Of a DNA stretch of 64,000 nt, positions 11,717 to 24,039 are shown in pieces; positions within the stretch are counted from its first letter, which is position 1, and each line of letters opens with the position of its first letter. A program made the position numbers and the translations under genes. Source of the DNA: Halichoerus grypus (Eukaryota > Chordata > Mammalia > Carnivora > Phocidae); contig NC_135715.1 of NCBI RefSeq assembly GCF_964656455.1, forward strand, positions 148,669,935 to 148,733,934, written 5' to 3'. The notes under the pieces were generated by a model. That model ran no database searches. It worked only from the letters and a program-made list of their open reading frames with translations, and was not told where the DNA came from.

Positions 11717-12065
11717 AAAACATTCTCAAATAACATTGAGGGAGGGAGCATAGAGAGATCCTAGGCCCAATTCACTATTAAGAAAAATCCAGGAATATCA
11801 ATGATTATCATTAGTTTCCAATTACCTAGTAATAATTTATGTGTTTCAGAGAAGTAAGAATTAGGGTATTTTAGAAGGTGCTCCCCTTTCTATCGAACAG
11901 CCAAAAGGAGTGAAATAACTGCATGCAAGCTAAATACTTAAGTGATGCTGGAGAAAAGAAGGAATGAAAAAAAAGCTTACCTGGGATTGAGACTTGGCTC
12001 TAGGGACTTAAACAAACAGAAATGTATCATGAATAATGAATAAATAACTGAAAGAATGAAAAATG

Positions 12066-12262
12066 AACGTGCATTAAATGTCATTTTGTCGCCAGACTTC
12101 ACGTCAGACATTTTCCCAAGTATAATCTCAGTTACTACTCTCAAAAATTGTATGGACTAAGAATTTTGTAGGTAAGATCATTCAAGCTCAAAGAATGACT
12201 TGGCTACGATCATCTGGTCAGGCACTGACCTGTGTGGGAAAGCCAGACCTGATTACAGGCGT
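12066..12262 (-). mobile_element. MIR, minus strand
   Basis: Decayed tRNA-core SINE in reverse: it keeps the order CAGACATTTTCCCAAG, TAATCTCAGTTACTACTCTC, AAGCTCAAAGAATGACTTGG and AAGCCAGACCTGATT, which correspond to the reversed MIR core and tRNA-related end. Confidence 0.6.
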
Positions 12263-12431
12263 CATTCTGTTCCCTCCATTCCTTCCTGCCTCTTCCCTCC
12301 CGTTGTGCTCTGCTGAAGGGCAAATGGGTATTTGAAATCTCTGAGACGGTGGAGAGAAAAGTAACGAAGAATAATTTTACTTGCATCTCAATTTAGCTAG
12401 GAGCAAAATCTCAATCAAAAATGTCATCAGA

Positions 12432-12639
12432 GGGGCGCCTGGGTGGCTCAGACGGTTAAGCGTCTGCCTTAGGCTCAGGTCATGATCCCAGGGTCCTGGG
12501 ATCCAGCCCCATATCGGGCTCCCTGCTCAGCAGGGAGCCTGTTTCTTCCTCTCCCTCTGCCTCTCCCCCTGCTTGTGCGCTCTCTCTCTCTGTATCTCTG
12601 TGTCTCAAATGAATAAATAAAATCTTAAAAAAAAAAAAG
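12432..12639 (+). mobile_element. Can-SINE, young
   Basis: Head GGGGCGCCTGGGTGGCTCAG, body TTAGGCTCAGGTCATGATCC, CT-rich stretch, A-rich tail. A perfect 10-bp target-site duplication, TGTCATCAGA, lies at 12422-12431 and 12640-12649. Confidence 0.95.
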
Positions 12640-12880
12640 TGTCATCAGAACGTTTCTTGGAATTATTTAGCTTCTGTATTTTTTAGAATAAACTTGTGAT
12701 TGTTTTTCATTTGAAACCATTAATATTTGATTGTCAAATGATAAAATTGTTAACATTTGATGAAGCATTTAATTCATAGTTTCCTTTCAATTAATTGTTA
12801 TGAATATAGCTCTTTAAGAAACTCAGTATATATGTTTAAGGGAGATAAAATAAATTATGTAGTATTGAAATATAACTTTT

Positions 12881-13073
12881 TTTTTAAGATTTTATTTATT
12901 TATTTGACAGAGAGAGACACAGCAAGAGAGGGAACACAAGCAGGGGGAGTGGGAGAGGGAGAAGCAGGCTTCCCGCGGAGCAGGGAGCCCAACGCGGGGC
13001 TCGATCCCAGGACCCTGGGATCATGACCTGAGCCGAAGGCAGACGCTTAAGGACTGAGCCACCCAGGTGCCCC
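12881..13073 (-). mobile_element. Can-SINE, minus strand
   Basis: Reverse-oriented near-consensus copy; poly(T) lies at the left end and AGGTGCCCC at the right. TGAAATATAACTTTT occurs at 12866-12880 and 13074-13088, a perfect 15-bp target-site duplication. Confidence 0.95.
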
Positions 13074-14025
13074 TGAAATATAACTTTTATTTAAAATTTG
13101 TTAATTTGGGGGCTCTGAAAACCTATTCGATATTTACAGTGTGGAAATACAGTCATTTTGCATGTGAGGGGACATTCAACAATGCTCTCTTACAGCTTTT
13201 TTTCTTCAGTTACTTGGAAATAGACCTAGAAGTAAGTATATCAGAGATAATCATAAAATAGATGACACAAATGATTTAATCAAAAATCACACACAGAATG
13301 TAGATTATTAGTCTTAGAACATTGACTGCAAAGAAAAATATTATCTTAAGCTAAAACATTGAGATATTAAAACATTCTCAGAGTAAAAGTAATGCTCTCT
13401 ATTGTATGAAAATAAAAACTGGAAGTTCAAAAATTAGGACATAATAGAAAGACAAAATAACATTCAGCATGTTCTAAGGAAAATCAAAAATTTATTTTCA
13501 TATATACTATAATGGTTTATATCATTTTAATGAGGCTATATATACTCTGATCTTTGTACTTATAAATATACTAATCAGAATTATGGATTCAAAAGCATAG
13601 AAATTCAGGATTCTTTAAATATAATCAGCTCATTTTTCCAAGTGGTATTATCAAAAATTTTTACATAGACTTCTATGAATTTTCAGTTCTAGAAGAATTA
13701 TTTATGAATCAAAAGAAACTGATAAATTTTTACTTATTACTTACTGTTCTATCATATAAATGCTATAATTTAAACAAAACAGTAATAAAACTAGTTGACA
13801 ATTGCAATTGGAAGTAAATAACAAATTAATAAAGTAATTAAGACTAATTAAATATTTAAATAAAATATGTATGAAGAAAAATATAACAATATGTTTATAG
13901 TTTATCATTTTCTCCCTGTCCTCTTACATAGCAATTTATTTTTACCCCTCTTTAAACCTTTTATTGGATATTTAAATTTTGAAGGCTATATTTTTATGTG
14001 TTCTTAAGAGACTGAAATGTAAGAC

Positions 14026-14250
14026 TTTTTTTTTTTTAAAGATTTTATTTATTTATTTGACAGAGAGAGAGATAGTGAGAGCAGGAACACAAGCAGGGGG
14101 AGTGGGAGAGGGAGAAGCAGGCCTCCCCCCGAGCAGGGAGCCCGATGTGGGGCCTGATGCGGGGCTCCATGCGGGGCTCGATCACAGGACCCTGGGATCA
14201 TGACCTGAGCCGAAGGCAGATGCTTAACAACTGAGCCACCCAGGTGCCCC
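14026..14250 (-). mobile_element. Can-SINE with expanded tRNA-related region, minus strand
   Basis: Full SINE in reverse, flanked by TGAAATGTAAGAC at 14013-14025 and 14251-14263. It is about 25-30 bp longer than its relatives because the GATGCGGGGCT motif occurs as three adjacent variants between about 14141 and 14182, where other copies have one. This is a small internal tandem expansion. Confidence 0.95.
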
Positions 14251-14263
14251 TGAAATGTAAGAC

Positions 14264-15440
14264 ATTTTTAAAGAAGAAAATAAATATGGTCTAATTAAAC
14301 AGGCATCACCTACATTTAATTAAAAAATAACTTTGTCATAAATCTTTCTGTCCTGTAAGAAAGTAGAGTATTTTTCTGTTCCCTTTTCAAATAATACTTC
14401 TCTGAACTGCCTTCAGGATTTAGGACATATACCTGTTCTTTTATGTAACAGTAAACCTGAATACAGACAAACTAAAATTCTCTTTGACAAGCAGCTTTGC
14501 TTTTATCAAACCCACATTACACTGATTTCTGGTGTCAGTCAAATGTGATGACATTAATGTAAATATCCTCTCTGTGAAAGTGTTTGAACATGGATTATTT
14601 AGGATTTTACTTACTAGCAACGGCAGGTTTTTGGACTTGTAGGGATTAGTTTCCATCTCTCCCAAAATGTTCCTCTTTGTATGTACAAGCTTGTTTTGGT
14701 AGGACAGCTGGATGTCAGTCAGGTTCTTTACATCTGTAAGTTTATCATATAGACTTTCCCTGTCTAAAATGTCATCATTTTAAACATTTCAAAGTACGTT
14801 GGATGTTATCATAAGATAACCCTATCTCAGGGAAATCATTTTACAGCACAGACGTAATTTGAATTTGTTAAATCAAAGTTAAATTCCAAGTAAGTTGCAG
14901 TTTCAGTAAAAAAATTGGAAAAGTCATATTTAACTTCACTGCCTTTTTTTCTGGTGACATCTTCTTGCATCCTGAAGCAGTCTTACTTCTAAAAATGGGT
15001 CATTTTCTTTGTGTAAGTTTTTGTAACAACCTACATGTAACCTTGAGAAACTCAAGTGTAGTCAGTTCATCCTTTCTCGGCACCTTAGAGACTCTTCAAA
15101 GATCATCAAACATTTTAAGGAAACAATTGTGAGATTCAGTCTATAAGTGTGTGTTACCATCCCCTTCTCCACTATGCCCAATCCCAAATTATTTTCTGCA
15201 TATTTTGCCAAATAATTTGTTTTGATCATTTGTCTTCCTAATGTGTTTATATATGTCCTGCCATTAAGATAACAAAGTTGTTGAGCCTTCATTTTTGGTG
15301 ATATCTGGGTAATAGTATTTTTTGGCAATATCTGGTATTAGTTTTATAATTGTTCTTATATTCATTATTTGAATTCTTGGAAATTCTTGGAAAACATAGC
15401 CATAATATTCACAATATGAAAATCAAACTAGTATGAAAGA
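14264..15440. other. Unique AT-rich DNA
   Basis: No repeat family or gene can be supported. The antisense frame at 15062-15328 (88 codons) has no recognisable domain and is probably chance. Confidence 0.45.
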
Positions 15441-15454
15441 CTGAATATACAAAT

Positions 15455-15885
15455 GGACAAGGGCCAAACCATACATGACAATAGAACAATGACCCACATC
15501 TTTAGCAACAATCAGCCCATGGAACCAATCCACATCTCTGCAGCAATCAGCCCAGAATGGTCAGGATTTGGTCAATAACTATCAGCTCCTCTAATTTTTG
15601 CCCTTGCTTCCACAGAGAAAACGAAATACGCTTCCCAAACCAATTACGTAGGATGTTATGCTGATATTTAACCCACTTCCAGCTTTCTTGTGTCAATAAC
15701 CTCTAATCAGGGCGTACCTGAAGCCTTTCCCTTTATCCACTAGAAAGCTTTTCAGTACTTCTGCCTTTTGAGTTTCTGCCAAATGCAAGTGATGGTGGCT
15801 GATTCTCATGCTATAACAAGCTCTGAATAAACAGACTCTGTATGTTCTCATCTGGGCAATCTTCATTTATTTCCACAAACAGTAT
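15455..15885 (+). mobile_element. LTR-like remnant, family not named
   Basis: The 3' part has an LTR R/U5 look: GGTGGCTGATTCTCATGCTA, TAACAAGCTCTGAATAAACA (AATAAA poly(A) signal), then CTCATCTGGGCAATCTTC. Upstream is a CAATCAGCCCA repeat and CCTTTCCCTTTATCCACTA. Clean TG...CA ends and a target-site duplication were not found, so the borders are approximate. An ERVL-like origin is likely but not certain. Confidence 0.45.
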
Positions 15886-17640
15886 CTCAATACAAAGCAC
15901 AACAATTAATCCATGGGCAAGTCAAAGACAGATTGGTAATACTTGCAATGACAACGCACTGAAGTTTCACCCTGAAATTGCATCACTTGGAATGATCCAA
16001 CAAAGGATGAGCCATTATTGTAAAATGCAATTCATATCTGCTAACATCAGTGGCCAGAGGTACAACTGCAACAACTCTGAAGGGCAGGTAGTCTATGCTG
16101 TCTTCATTTAACACTAAAAACACGGCTTTTTTCCTTTCAGTCCCTATTTTTTGGGTTGGCTTTTCAGTTTGGTATTTTCTCCCTAACTTCCTCACCTGAA
16201 AAATGAGATTTTTTACATCCTGGGATAGTATCTCTAGGATGAGGGACTTTTAGTGCTAAATGAGATTTTTACTCTTAGGGAAGTATTACCAGGATGAGGG
16301 ACCATCAAATCTGGAAAATTGGTTGATTTTGTTGTTTGATTGATTTTTGTTGTTTATCATATTATCATCCAACCAGAATTACAAGCTAGAAAAATCTGTC
16401 GGCCTTCCATGATTCCTATTTGTCTCATCCCTCATATCCAACCAGTTTCCCAAGGTGGGTTCTGTCCTCCTGAGGCAGGTTCATCATAAATGTAGTATAA
16501 ACTTTGGGGCCTCTTGCATGCATGGACTCCTTCCAACACTCTGAGATGGGCTCTAGCAATGTGCTCATTATTCATATGTTTTAATTTTTCCAAAAGTAAT
16601 CATCACCATCAGTTAAGATGGCTGCCTCCACAGTGATTTTCCCTGATCACACTTCCCTTCGTGTGGAGTAGTGCCAGGGTAACCACAAAGCATGCTTAGA
16701 ATCCAGCTAAGAGGCAATTCAGTTGGCAGTACTTCAGTTTTGTGTTATTGGAATATATCAATGTGGTTTATAGTCACTTCTATGAATGGTTACATAATTG
16801 CTCACATTCCTGCTGTAGGAATGGCTTCCAGAAGTGCTCCTTCCACCCACTGTGCTGACACACCCAACAGCACAGCAGTAAGGGGAAAAGCCATAAATGT
16901 ATCACTGTGTGAAGATGGCCTCTGGCATGGGCCACTGCAGCTGTGAGAATGGAGGCCGTACGGCTGAACATGTGCAGGACCAGAAGCTAATATATGGGAA
17001 ATTGTTCTAATTTTCAAACATAATTTTAAAAGAATATTTGGTTCCCATAAATGCCTAATCAAAACAAAAGTTATTTATGGGTAGAACTATGATTCATAAG
17101 GCAGCATGCACAATTATTATAAACCTGCCATATTTTTTCTTCCTTTTTTTGATTAAAAAAAAATGCTTGAAATAAAATTTATCAGAATTCCTGTGTTTTG
17201 AGGGCACAATCTGCAGCAGAACTGTCAGCAGCAGATATAACTGTGTGTAAAGCCACAATTGTTTTGCATCCAGACTATCAATTTAAAAAGTCATTCATCT
17301 GTTAACAGAAAAATTCTTAATTTCCTCCAAATCTTTCCACAGAAAATACTATTACAAAATTACTGTCATATGAAGATATTAAAGAATATGCATCCAAAAG
17401 TTTATATATCTATTATATCACAGATATATAATATATGTATTATATATCTACATTAGAGCTGTCTCAGGAAAGTAATTCATAGAAATATCTGGTTATTTTT
17501 CAGGACTTTATAAAATTTGTAATATTTGTCAGCCTTTCAAAGTTAGTCATCTATCGTGTTTCTTTTCTCCTTATAAATAAATGTTGGCTTTCATATATAA
17601 TTTTGTATTTGTCAATTTTCTTAGAGAGACCTCTCAATTC
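15886..17640. other. Mostly unique DNA with an AT-rich simple stretch
   Basis: No gene is supported. The open frames at 15842-16111, 16692-16946 and 16802-17062 lack known domains and the last two oppose each other. A TATATA-rich stretch lies at about 17396-17452. Confidence 0.45.
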
Positions 17641-17644
17641 AAGC

Positions 17645-18204
17645 CTCAAGCCTCACAAAGCTGGGTCTAGACATCTCTAGAATCTGTCTCCTCCCCTTCA
17701 CCCTCTTTGCTCTGGTTCAGAAATTCATTCTCTACATACAAGCCAGACACCAAACAAAATGTCTAACTAGCAGGTCTCCTTACTTCAATCTATCGTACCT
17801 GCTCCGACCAGGGTTAAGGTTCTAAAATACAAATTTATTTATCACCATGGAATGCAAAACAATGTCCTTCACACGGTGCCAAGAACATTCTACAGTCACC
17901 ACTTACCGAACCAAGCTCCCCTCACCCATGCTACTTGAACTATCTCCTCACAGGGGACTACTCTCATTCTCTCACCTTCATGTTTGAGCATGATGCTCCC
18001 CCTCTCCGTGAGGGAAGATCTGATTAGTCCTTCAGGGTCAACCTCAAATATTACCTGCTCAGTGAAGATTTGCTCAACTTATCCACTACTTATATGCTCT
18101 CAAAACATCTTGTTTATTTTTTACCTCTCATCTTTCACTTCATATGGCATTTTCTTACTGATATATATGTATCTCCTATTAATTAGTTTTTTGAAAGCAG
18201 GGTC
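17645..18204 (+). mobile_element. L2 LINE 3' remnant
   Basis: Sense-strand L2-like wording: CTTCACCCTCTTTGCTCTGG, CAGGGTCAACCTCAAATATT, ACCTGCTCAGTGAAGATTTG, followed by a CT-rich 3' portion. It is interrupted at its 3' side by a Can-SINE. The 130-codon frame beginning at 17984 spans this L2 and the SINE and is therefore not a gene. Confidence 0.55.
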
Positions 18205-18410
18205 GGGTGCCTGGGTGGCTCAGTTGGTTAAGCGACTGCCTTCAGCTCAGGTCATGATCCCAGGGTCCTGGGATCGAGTCCCACATCAGGCTCCTTGCTC
18301 CGTGGGGAGCCTGCTTCTCCCTCTCCAACTCCCTCTGCTTGTGTTCCCTCTCTTGCTGTCTCTCTCTGTCAAATAAATAAACAAAATCTTAAAAAAAAAG
18401 AAAAGCTTTA
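18205..18410 (+). mobile_element. Can-SINE, young
   Basis: Near-consensus sense copy starting GGGTGCCTGGGTGGCTCAG. The 12-bp duplication GAAAGCAGGGTC is perfect at 18193-18204 and 18411-18422. Confidence 0.95.
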
Positions 18411-18724
18411 GAAAGCAGGGTCTTTAACATGTCACCATATCATGAGGGGAACATGATGCTTGCTTGACTTAGCATTCATTCACTTATTTGTTCATTCATT
18501 AATCATATATATCTCTTATCTTACCTGCTATATGTATCACACATTGTTCTGGTACTAGAGATAAAACTTGTAGTAAATTCACAGTGGAATGAATAAATGA
18601 ATAATTATCTTCTGATTTTGTCATAAAGATAAACATATTGCATCTTTACTTCAAGTCCCTTCATGTCATTGTCATAGAACTGACAGAGAATATTTCCTCT
18701 TGTATTCAAAGGAGTGGCTGTGAT

Positions 18725-18960
18725 ATAAAAATAGAACTGAACTGGGATCAAAACACCTGGATTTGAGGTTCTGGGCTCTACTTAAGGTCTGGGAATCTTG
18801 AACAAGTCCTGTGAATATCTCTGGTAACAATTTTCTTCTTTTTAAAATGAAAAAAATATTTTATACCTTACTGACACACAAAGAATTAAGTGTTATAATA
18901 GATGTGGAAGTGCTTTGTTAACAATTGTTTTACGCAAATGTTAAGGTCCTATTGCTTTCA
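18725..18960 (+). mobile_element. MIR-family SINE
   Basis: Keeps GAACTGGGATCAAAACACCT, GGATTTGAGGTTCTGGGCTC, GAACAAGTCC and a 3' GTGGAAGTGCTTTGTTAAC, in the order of MIR3-like elements. Well diverged. Confidence 0.5.
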
Positions 18961-19481
18961 AATGAAAGGTGTTACTGCTCTTCTGCATCTGGTAATACCT
19001 TTCATTTACACTTTCAACAGCAAATCACTGCATTTATTTTTACTGCCCACCTAGAATGAAAACCACCGAATATCACCTGCTCAGTCAACTGCAGTAACAC
19101 TCTATTCTCAGAGATAATGAAATTGAACTGAATCTAAATGGGAATATGTTTTGCTAAATCATAGTCACAGTCCTAAATGTGAATGTCAAAATGGAACTAT
19201 AACTCTGGGTAGAGTCAGGTTCAGTATTATCAGACAAAAGGTAGTATTTTACCTTACAATTTTAGTAAGTGTAAAATATGTTAAATATTTTTTCTCTTTT
19301 TCTCTTTAGAACTGTTGGGGTCCACTTTAGAAGAACAGGACCTGGGAAAATACATACTCACACTGCTTGATACTTCTGTTCACCCTAGGTAAGATTAAAT
19401 GTGTTCCTCTTATCATCTTTTAACACAGCTGTATTCTTTGTAGTTAACAACCTGCAATCTGATTTAAGAAAAGAGAGGATT

Positions 19482-19812
19482 TCTCTAAGTCAGTCAGAGA
19501 AAGACAAATACTATATGACTTTACTCATATGTGGAATTTAAAAAACAAAACAAACAAATGATCATGGGAGAAAAAAAAAGAGAAAGGCAAACCAAGAAAC
19601 AGGCTTTTACCTAAGGAGAACAAACTGATGGTTACCAGACAGGAGGTAGGTGGGGAGATGGGTTGAGTGGGTGATGGGAGTTAAGGAGTGCCCTTGTGGT
19701 AATGAGCACTGGGTATTGTATGTAAGTGTTGAATCACTAAATTCTACACCTGAAATTAATATTACACTGTGTTAACTAACTGGAATTTAAATAAAAACTA
19801 TAAAAAAGGGGG
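19482..19812 (+). mobile_element. L1 3' end, 5'-truncated
   Basis: Holds the end of ORF2 (AGTCAGTCAGAGAAAGACAA, then TCATATGTGGAATTT) and the 3' UTR (CTGATGGTTACCAGACAGG, GAGCACTGGGTATTGTATG, GTTAACTAACTGGAATTT) followed by a short A-rich tail. AAGAGAGGATT flanks it at 19471-19481 and 19813-19823. About 330 bp, typical of early-terminated reverse transcription. Confidence 0.9.
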
Positions 19813-19897
19813 AAGAGAGGATTATCTTTTGAAATTTGAAATAATTTATGAGCTGCTTAAAAGAATGTAAAGCCATACCACAAAAAGTTATTGTGTA

Positions 19898-20107
19898 GGG
19901 GTGCCTGGGTGGCTCAATTGGTTAAGTGTCTGACTTTTGGTTTCTCCTTGGGCCATGATCTTGGGGTCATGAGATTGAGCCCCGTGCCAGGCTCTGTGCT
20001 CAGAGCAGAGTCTACTTGAGGTTCTCTCCCCTCTCCCTCTGCCTTTCCCCCCACTCGTGCGTGCACACACACTCTCTCTAAATAAATAAATAAATCTTTA
20101 AAAAAAA
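19898..20107 (+). mobile_element. Can-SINE, older subfamily
   Basis: Head GGGGTGCCTGGGTGGCTCAA, but a diverged body (GACTTTTGGTTTCTCCTTGG) and CACACACTCTCTCT before the tail. Flanks TTATTGTGTA and TTATTGCATA look like a worn target-site duplication. Confidence 0.9.
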
Positions 20108-20235
20108 TTTATTGCATAACATTTTTAAGCTTAGAAAAGTAAATAAATAGAACCTTATATAGTAGAATAATATGTATCTCTTTTTTTCATCCTATCAGCA
20201 CTTTTTCCCTAGTCTGCTAAGAAATCCCCTACTCT

Positions 20236-20423
20236 GGGGTGCCTGGGTGGCTCAGTCCATTAAGCATCTGACACTTGATTTCAGTTCAGGTCATGATCTC
20301 AGGGTTGTGAGATCGAGCCCTGCATTGGGCTCCATGCTGGGCATGGAGCCTTCTTAAGATTCTCTCCCTTTCCTTCTGCCCTTCCCCCCAAAAATAAATA
20401 AAAAAATCTTTAAAAAAAAGAAA
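20236..20423 (+). mobile_element. Can-SINE, older subfamily
   Basis: Head GGGGTGCCTGGGTGGCTCAG with body GACACTTGATTTCAGTTCAG and AGGGTTGTGAGATCGAGCCC. A 17-bp flank starting AAGAAATCCCCT lies at 20219-20235 and 20424-20440 with one mismatch. It sits about 130 bp downstream of the previous SINE in the same orientation. Confidence 0.95.
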
Positions 20424-20440
20424 AAGAAATCCCCTATTCT

Positions 20441-22232
20441 TTTTTTAGGAAAATGGTGAACATTCGCTCACACACATTTCACAGTGGAATTAATCTCACT
20501 ACTCATGTTTTCTGAGGTGAGCATGTGAACTAGACAATGTCAACAGTCTTTCTCTAGGATATTTCAAATAAAAAATAAGAGTTGTGTCGTTTCCACTGGT
20601 GAAGCTGAAAAGATGTGAACCTCGGAGCTACCAGTGGCCATAATTGCAACTTAATTAAAAAAACCACCCAGAAAGGTTTAAGGCAACAAATACAAAGAGA
20701 CAAAGAGACAAAATACTACAAAAGCTGAGAGATACAAGAAATCAAACTCTCGTAGCTAGACAGAAAGAAAATCTCAGAGTGAACTACAATCAGAAACTAA
20801 AACCACAAGAAGAGAGGATATGTCTGAGTAGTAAGTCAACAGAAATAAGAGACTAAAGGTAAAGAGATTAGTTTAAATAGTTGTTGGACCAGAAGATAGG
20901 CCCATGGAGATAAAGCCATGAAGATGCGTCAGTTTAGTATTTTCTTGTAATGCAAACTGCCTGAATATTCAAGGGCACTACGTTTATTTAACTCAGCTGT
21001 TCTTATGATCAGTTTACGCTGCATCAACCACGAGGCTGCATCAACCACGCGACGATATCCTCTCTATCTCCAGTGGTATTCTGTGCTTTGGTTCTATTCA
21101 AAAACAAGCAATTCATAGAATTCATAGTCTCTTCTCTCTTACAATGGATACAGTGATTAAAGACACAATAGTCATTTTCAGACCAAGAGGATGGCAGGAA
21201 CATGCTAAATATGGTAGAGCAGGAAGATAGGAGATTGAGCCCACCCCTAGATGATCCCCTTGAGCTCTCCTTGAGCAGTGTGCCACCCCTAGCTGATTTA
21301 TCTGTAGAGATTTTATGTAAAATGAATAATCTCCTAAGCATTTAAGCCCCTACAAGTCTGCAGTCTGGTCTGCTGTTGCTTATAGCTAAATGCACTCCCA
21401 TTATAACAACAAGGGTTTACTTCCCCCTGGAGCCATATAGGTCTCCCTCCAGCATCAGCAGATGTCTCTACAAAACTCCAAGAGAAGCCCTCTCTCTTCC
21501 AAGACCCACTGTCTTTCTCCTAACATTTTAGGTGGCAAGTGGAAGTAAAACAATTATGTTTGACTATAGTCAGTCTTCCCTCCTTTGGAGTAGCAGTGTT
21601 CATAATATGCCATCAGTTAGTGAAATACTAAGAAACTAATACATGATTTCAGTGGACTAATTTGATTGCTATTACATACTGAAGAGATTGTAAGTCATTT
21701 CATCACACTATGGAGCAATTTAATTTTCCACATCTTTAATCTTAATACCTTGGTTTATTTAAAATCAGATAACTCAACTATTTCAAAATTAATTTTATTA
21801 TATAAGTCAATGTAGTATGAAAGCAATTCTTAAAAGTTGATTTGGGTCTTCTGTTATAATTGATCTAATATCAAATATGATTAGAGTCTAAAATTGGCAT
21901 GACATTTTCAAAAATAAATTATAATTCCTTTTTAAAGGGAAATAGTTGCTAAGTCACTTAGAAATTAAATAAATATTGTCTCATTTTTAATTTTAAAAAA
22001 CAAAACATTTCATCAAGAATTATTATTATCATATTTCCTCTCTTTGGTCTTTTAAAAAATGCTCATGTCACCTCAGAGTCATTCTGTTAGAGTGATTTTA
22101 ACATTAATTAAGTGCTATGGCTTTCTTTAACTTTCTTTTCTTTTTCCTTATTCATTTATACTAGTGAGCATTGCATTATATGGGTACTATACTGATATTT
22201 AATTTTAGCAGCTCTGTATTTCCCTTTCATAT
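20441..22232. other. No gene seen; possible worn repeat at 21150-21350
   Basis: Mostly unique. GGCAGGAACATGCTAAATAT and GGTAGAGCAGGAAGAT near 21190-21235 vaguely recall an old L1 5' UTR, but not enough to call. The 105-codon antisense frame at 21024-21341 has no recognised domain. Confidence 0.4.
21018..21049. repeat. 15-bp direct repeat, period 17
   Basis: GCTGCATCAACCACG occurs twice, separated by AG (21018-21032 and 21035-21049). It is a small exact duplication with CpG sites, likely recent slippage. Confidence 0.85.
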
Positions 22233-22607
22233 TGCAACAGACTAAATATTGTGTCTACACCCCCCCCCCCCAAAAAAAATTCATGTATTGAAATCCTGAC
22301 TTCCTGTGTGATGATAGGAGGTGGCACTTTGGGAGATTAGGTCATGAGGGTGGAGCCCTTATGAGTGGGAATAGTGCCCTTACAAAAGAGACCCCAGAGA
22401 GCATTTTAACACTTTTTCCACCCATGTGAGTATATAGTGAGAAGTCTACAGTCTGCAACTCAGCAGAGGGAGCTCACCAGAACTAAACACGTTGGCACTC
22501 CCTTCTCAATGGACTTTCAGGACCCAGAAACTGTGAGAAATAAATTTCTGTTGTTTATAAGCTACTCAGTCTATGGTACTTTGTTACAACAGTCTGAACT
22601 AAGACAC
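22233..22607 (+). mobile_element. MST/MLT1A-type LTR (MaLR), solo
   Basis: Clear MaLR order: TTCATGTATTGAAATCCTGA, TTAGGTCATGAGGGTGGAGC, AGAGACCCCAGAGAGC, CTGTGAGAAATAAATTTCTG and CAGTCTATGGTACTTTGTTA. A C13 run meets an A8 run at 22260-22280, replacing the usual CCCCCAAAA. No internal sequence is attached. Confidence 0.85.
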
Positions 22608-23764
22608 CTATAAAATTGAAATGACTAATAATGAGCTCCTTGCTTATAACCATTCTCAAAATAAGAGCACATGACTATCCCACAGTAAGAAAATCATGTG
22701 ACTTTCCCCCACCTTTCTCTCATGGCTTGAATTTATTTGGGTCACCTTCCTCTGTGACTGATCTTGACAGCTAAAATACTGTTCCACACAACCAAATCAC
22801 AATACATTTTCTCCCATTTCTCCTATTCCTTATCCTTTTCCTTTTCCCACATCTAACAATTATATCTCACTGGTCATGTGAATTTGGAGATTTCTTGTAT
22901 GAAAATATATTTTTTTGCTCTTTGTCTCATTTCCCAAATAGTCTATCAATTTCCTGCCTAACTTCCAAAAACCAACTCAATTATCACAAGGTAGCCTTAA
23001 TGTACATATATGAAAAGAGAAATATTCATTGTTTCAGTAAGCTTTTAAAACATTTCATAATATATTATTTATCCATTTGTAATGGGATCATGTGTTTGAA
23101 TGTCTGTTCCCCAACTAGACTATGATATTTATCTCTAGCTCAGAAATGTCTCTGGCAAACAGAAAGTTTTCATGTATTTTGACTGAGTTTGATTGTAATA
23201 GACTTGAGATCTGGGACGAAGTCTTCTACCTCCTTTATAACTCTTGAGGAAAGTTAATAGCACTCAGAATATATTTAGCAAATGCTGAAAAACAAAAAAA
23301 TGAGGCTAGACTGAATATCTGGCCTTGAAATTGACTAACCATTGGTCTTTCCACCCTAGAGAAAGAGTTAGTACATTCTCCTTTATTCTTCCTACTAATT
23401 ATAACTAAAAATCCTGGACAAAATAAATAAATACCAGAGCAATTGAAAAGCAAAGAAAAGAAGGCAAACTAGGAATTTTATGACTTGAGGAATGTCCTGA
23501 AGTGAATTCTCTGTTTTTTGTTTGTGTTGCCTCCTGTATATCCTAGGCTGGTTCACAGAGAAACCCATAAACTAGAAATGCCAATGCAAACAGATTTTCT
23601 TTAAAGCCCCAAGAAAGCATAGCGTCTTTACACAAAGACTGGGAAAAGGGTGACCCTGTAAGACATAATTCTTTTGACTCCCCTCCAGGTCTGAAATAAT
23701 AAGATAAAAGCTGTGCTGTGCCTCACTGTTTCTCCACAGGGTGCCATAAAGACTGTGGATAGAA
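22608..23764. other. No gene; possible L2 wear at 22740-23200
   Basis: C/T-rich stretches around 22800-22870 and 23100-23160 could be L2 3' pieces, but similarity is low. The remainder looks unique. Confidence 0.35.
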
Positions 23765-24027
23765 TGAAGGGGGGGAAATCGGAGGGGGAGACGAACCATG
23801 AGAGACTGTGGACTCTGAGAAACAAACTGAGGGTTTTAGAGGGGAGGGGGGTGAGGGGATGGGTTAGCCTGGTGATGGGTATTAAAGAGGTCACGTACTG
23901 CATGGAGCACTGGGTATTATACACAGACAATGAATCATGGAACACTACATCAAAAACTAATGATACAATGTATGGTGATTAACATAACATAATAAATAAA
24001 AAAAATAATAAAAATTAAAAAAAGAAA
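23765..24027 (+). mobile_element. L1 3' UTR, 5'-truncated
   Basis: Reads GGAGGGGGAGACGAACCATG, GACTCTGAGAAACAAACTGA, GGAGCACTGGGTATTATACA, TGATACAATGTATGGTGAT, then an A/T-rich tail. It belongs to the same L1 3'-UTR version as the outer (3') unit of the insertion at 40138. A clean target-site duplication was not seen. Confidence 0.85.
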
Positions 24028-24039
24028 TGCTGTCTTCCA

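Noticed and set aside
17984..18376. 130-codon frame
   Set aside because: It crosses from an L2 remnant into a Can-SINE; the second half is SINE translation.
23573..24034. AGAAATGC as TSD of the L1 tail at 23765
   Set aside because: The left copy lies about 190 bp from the L1 start with non-L1 sequence between; likely coincidence.
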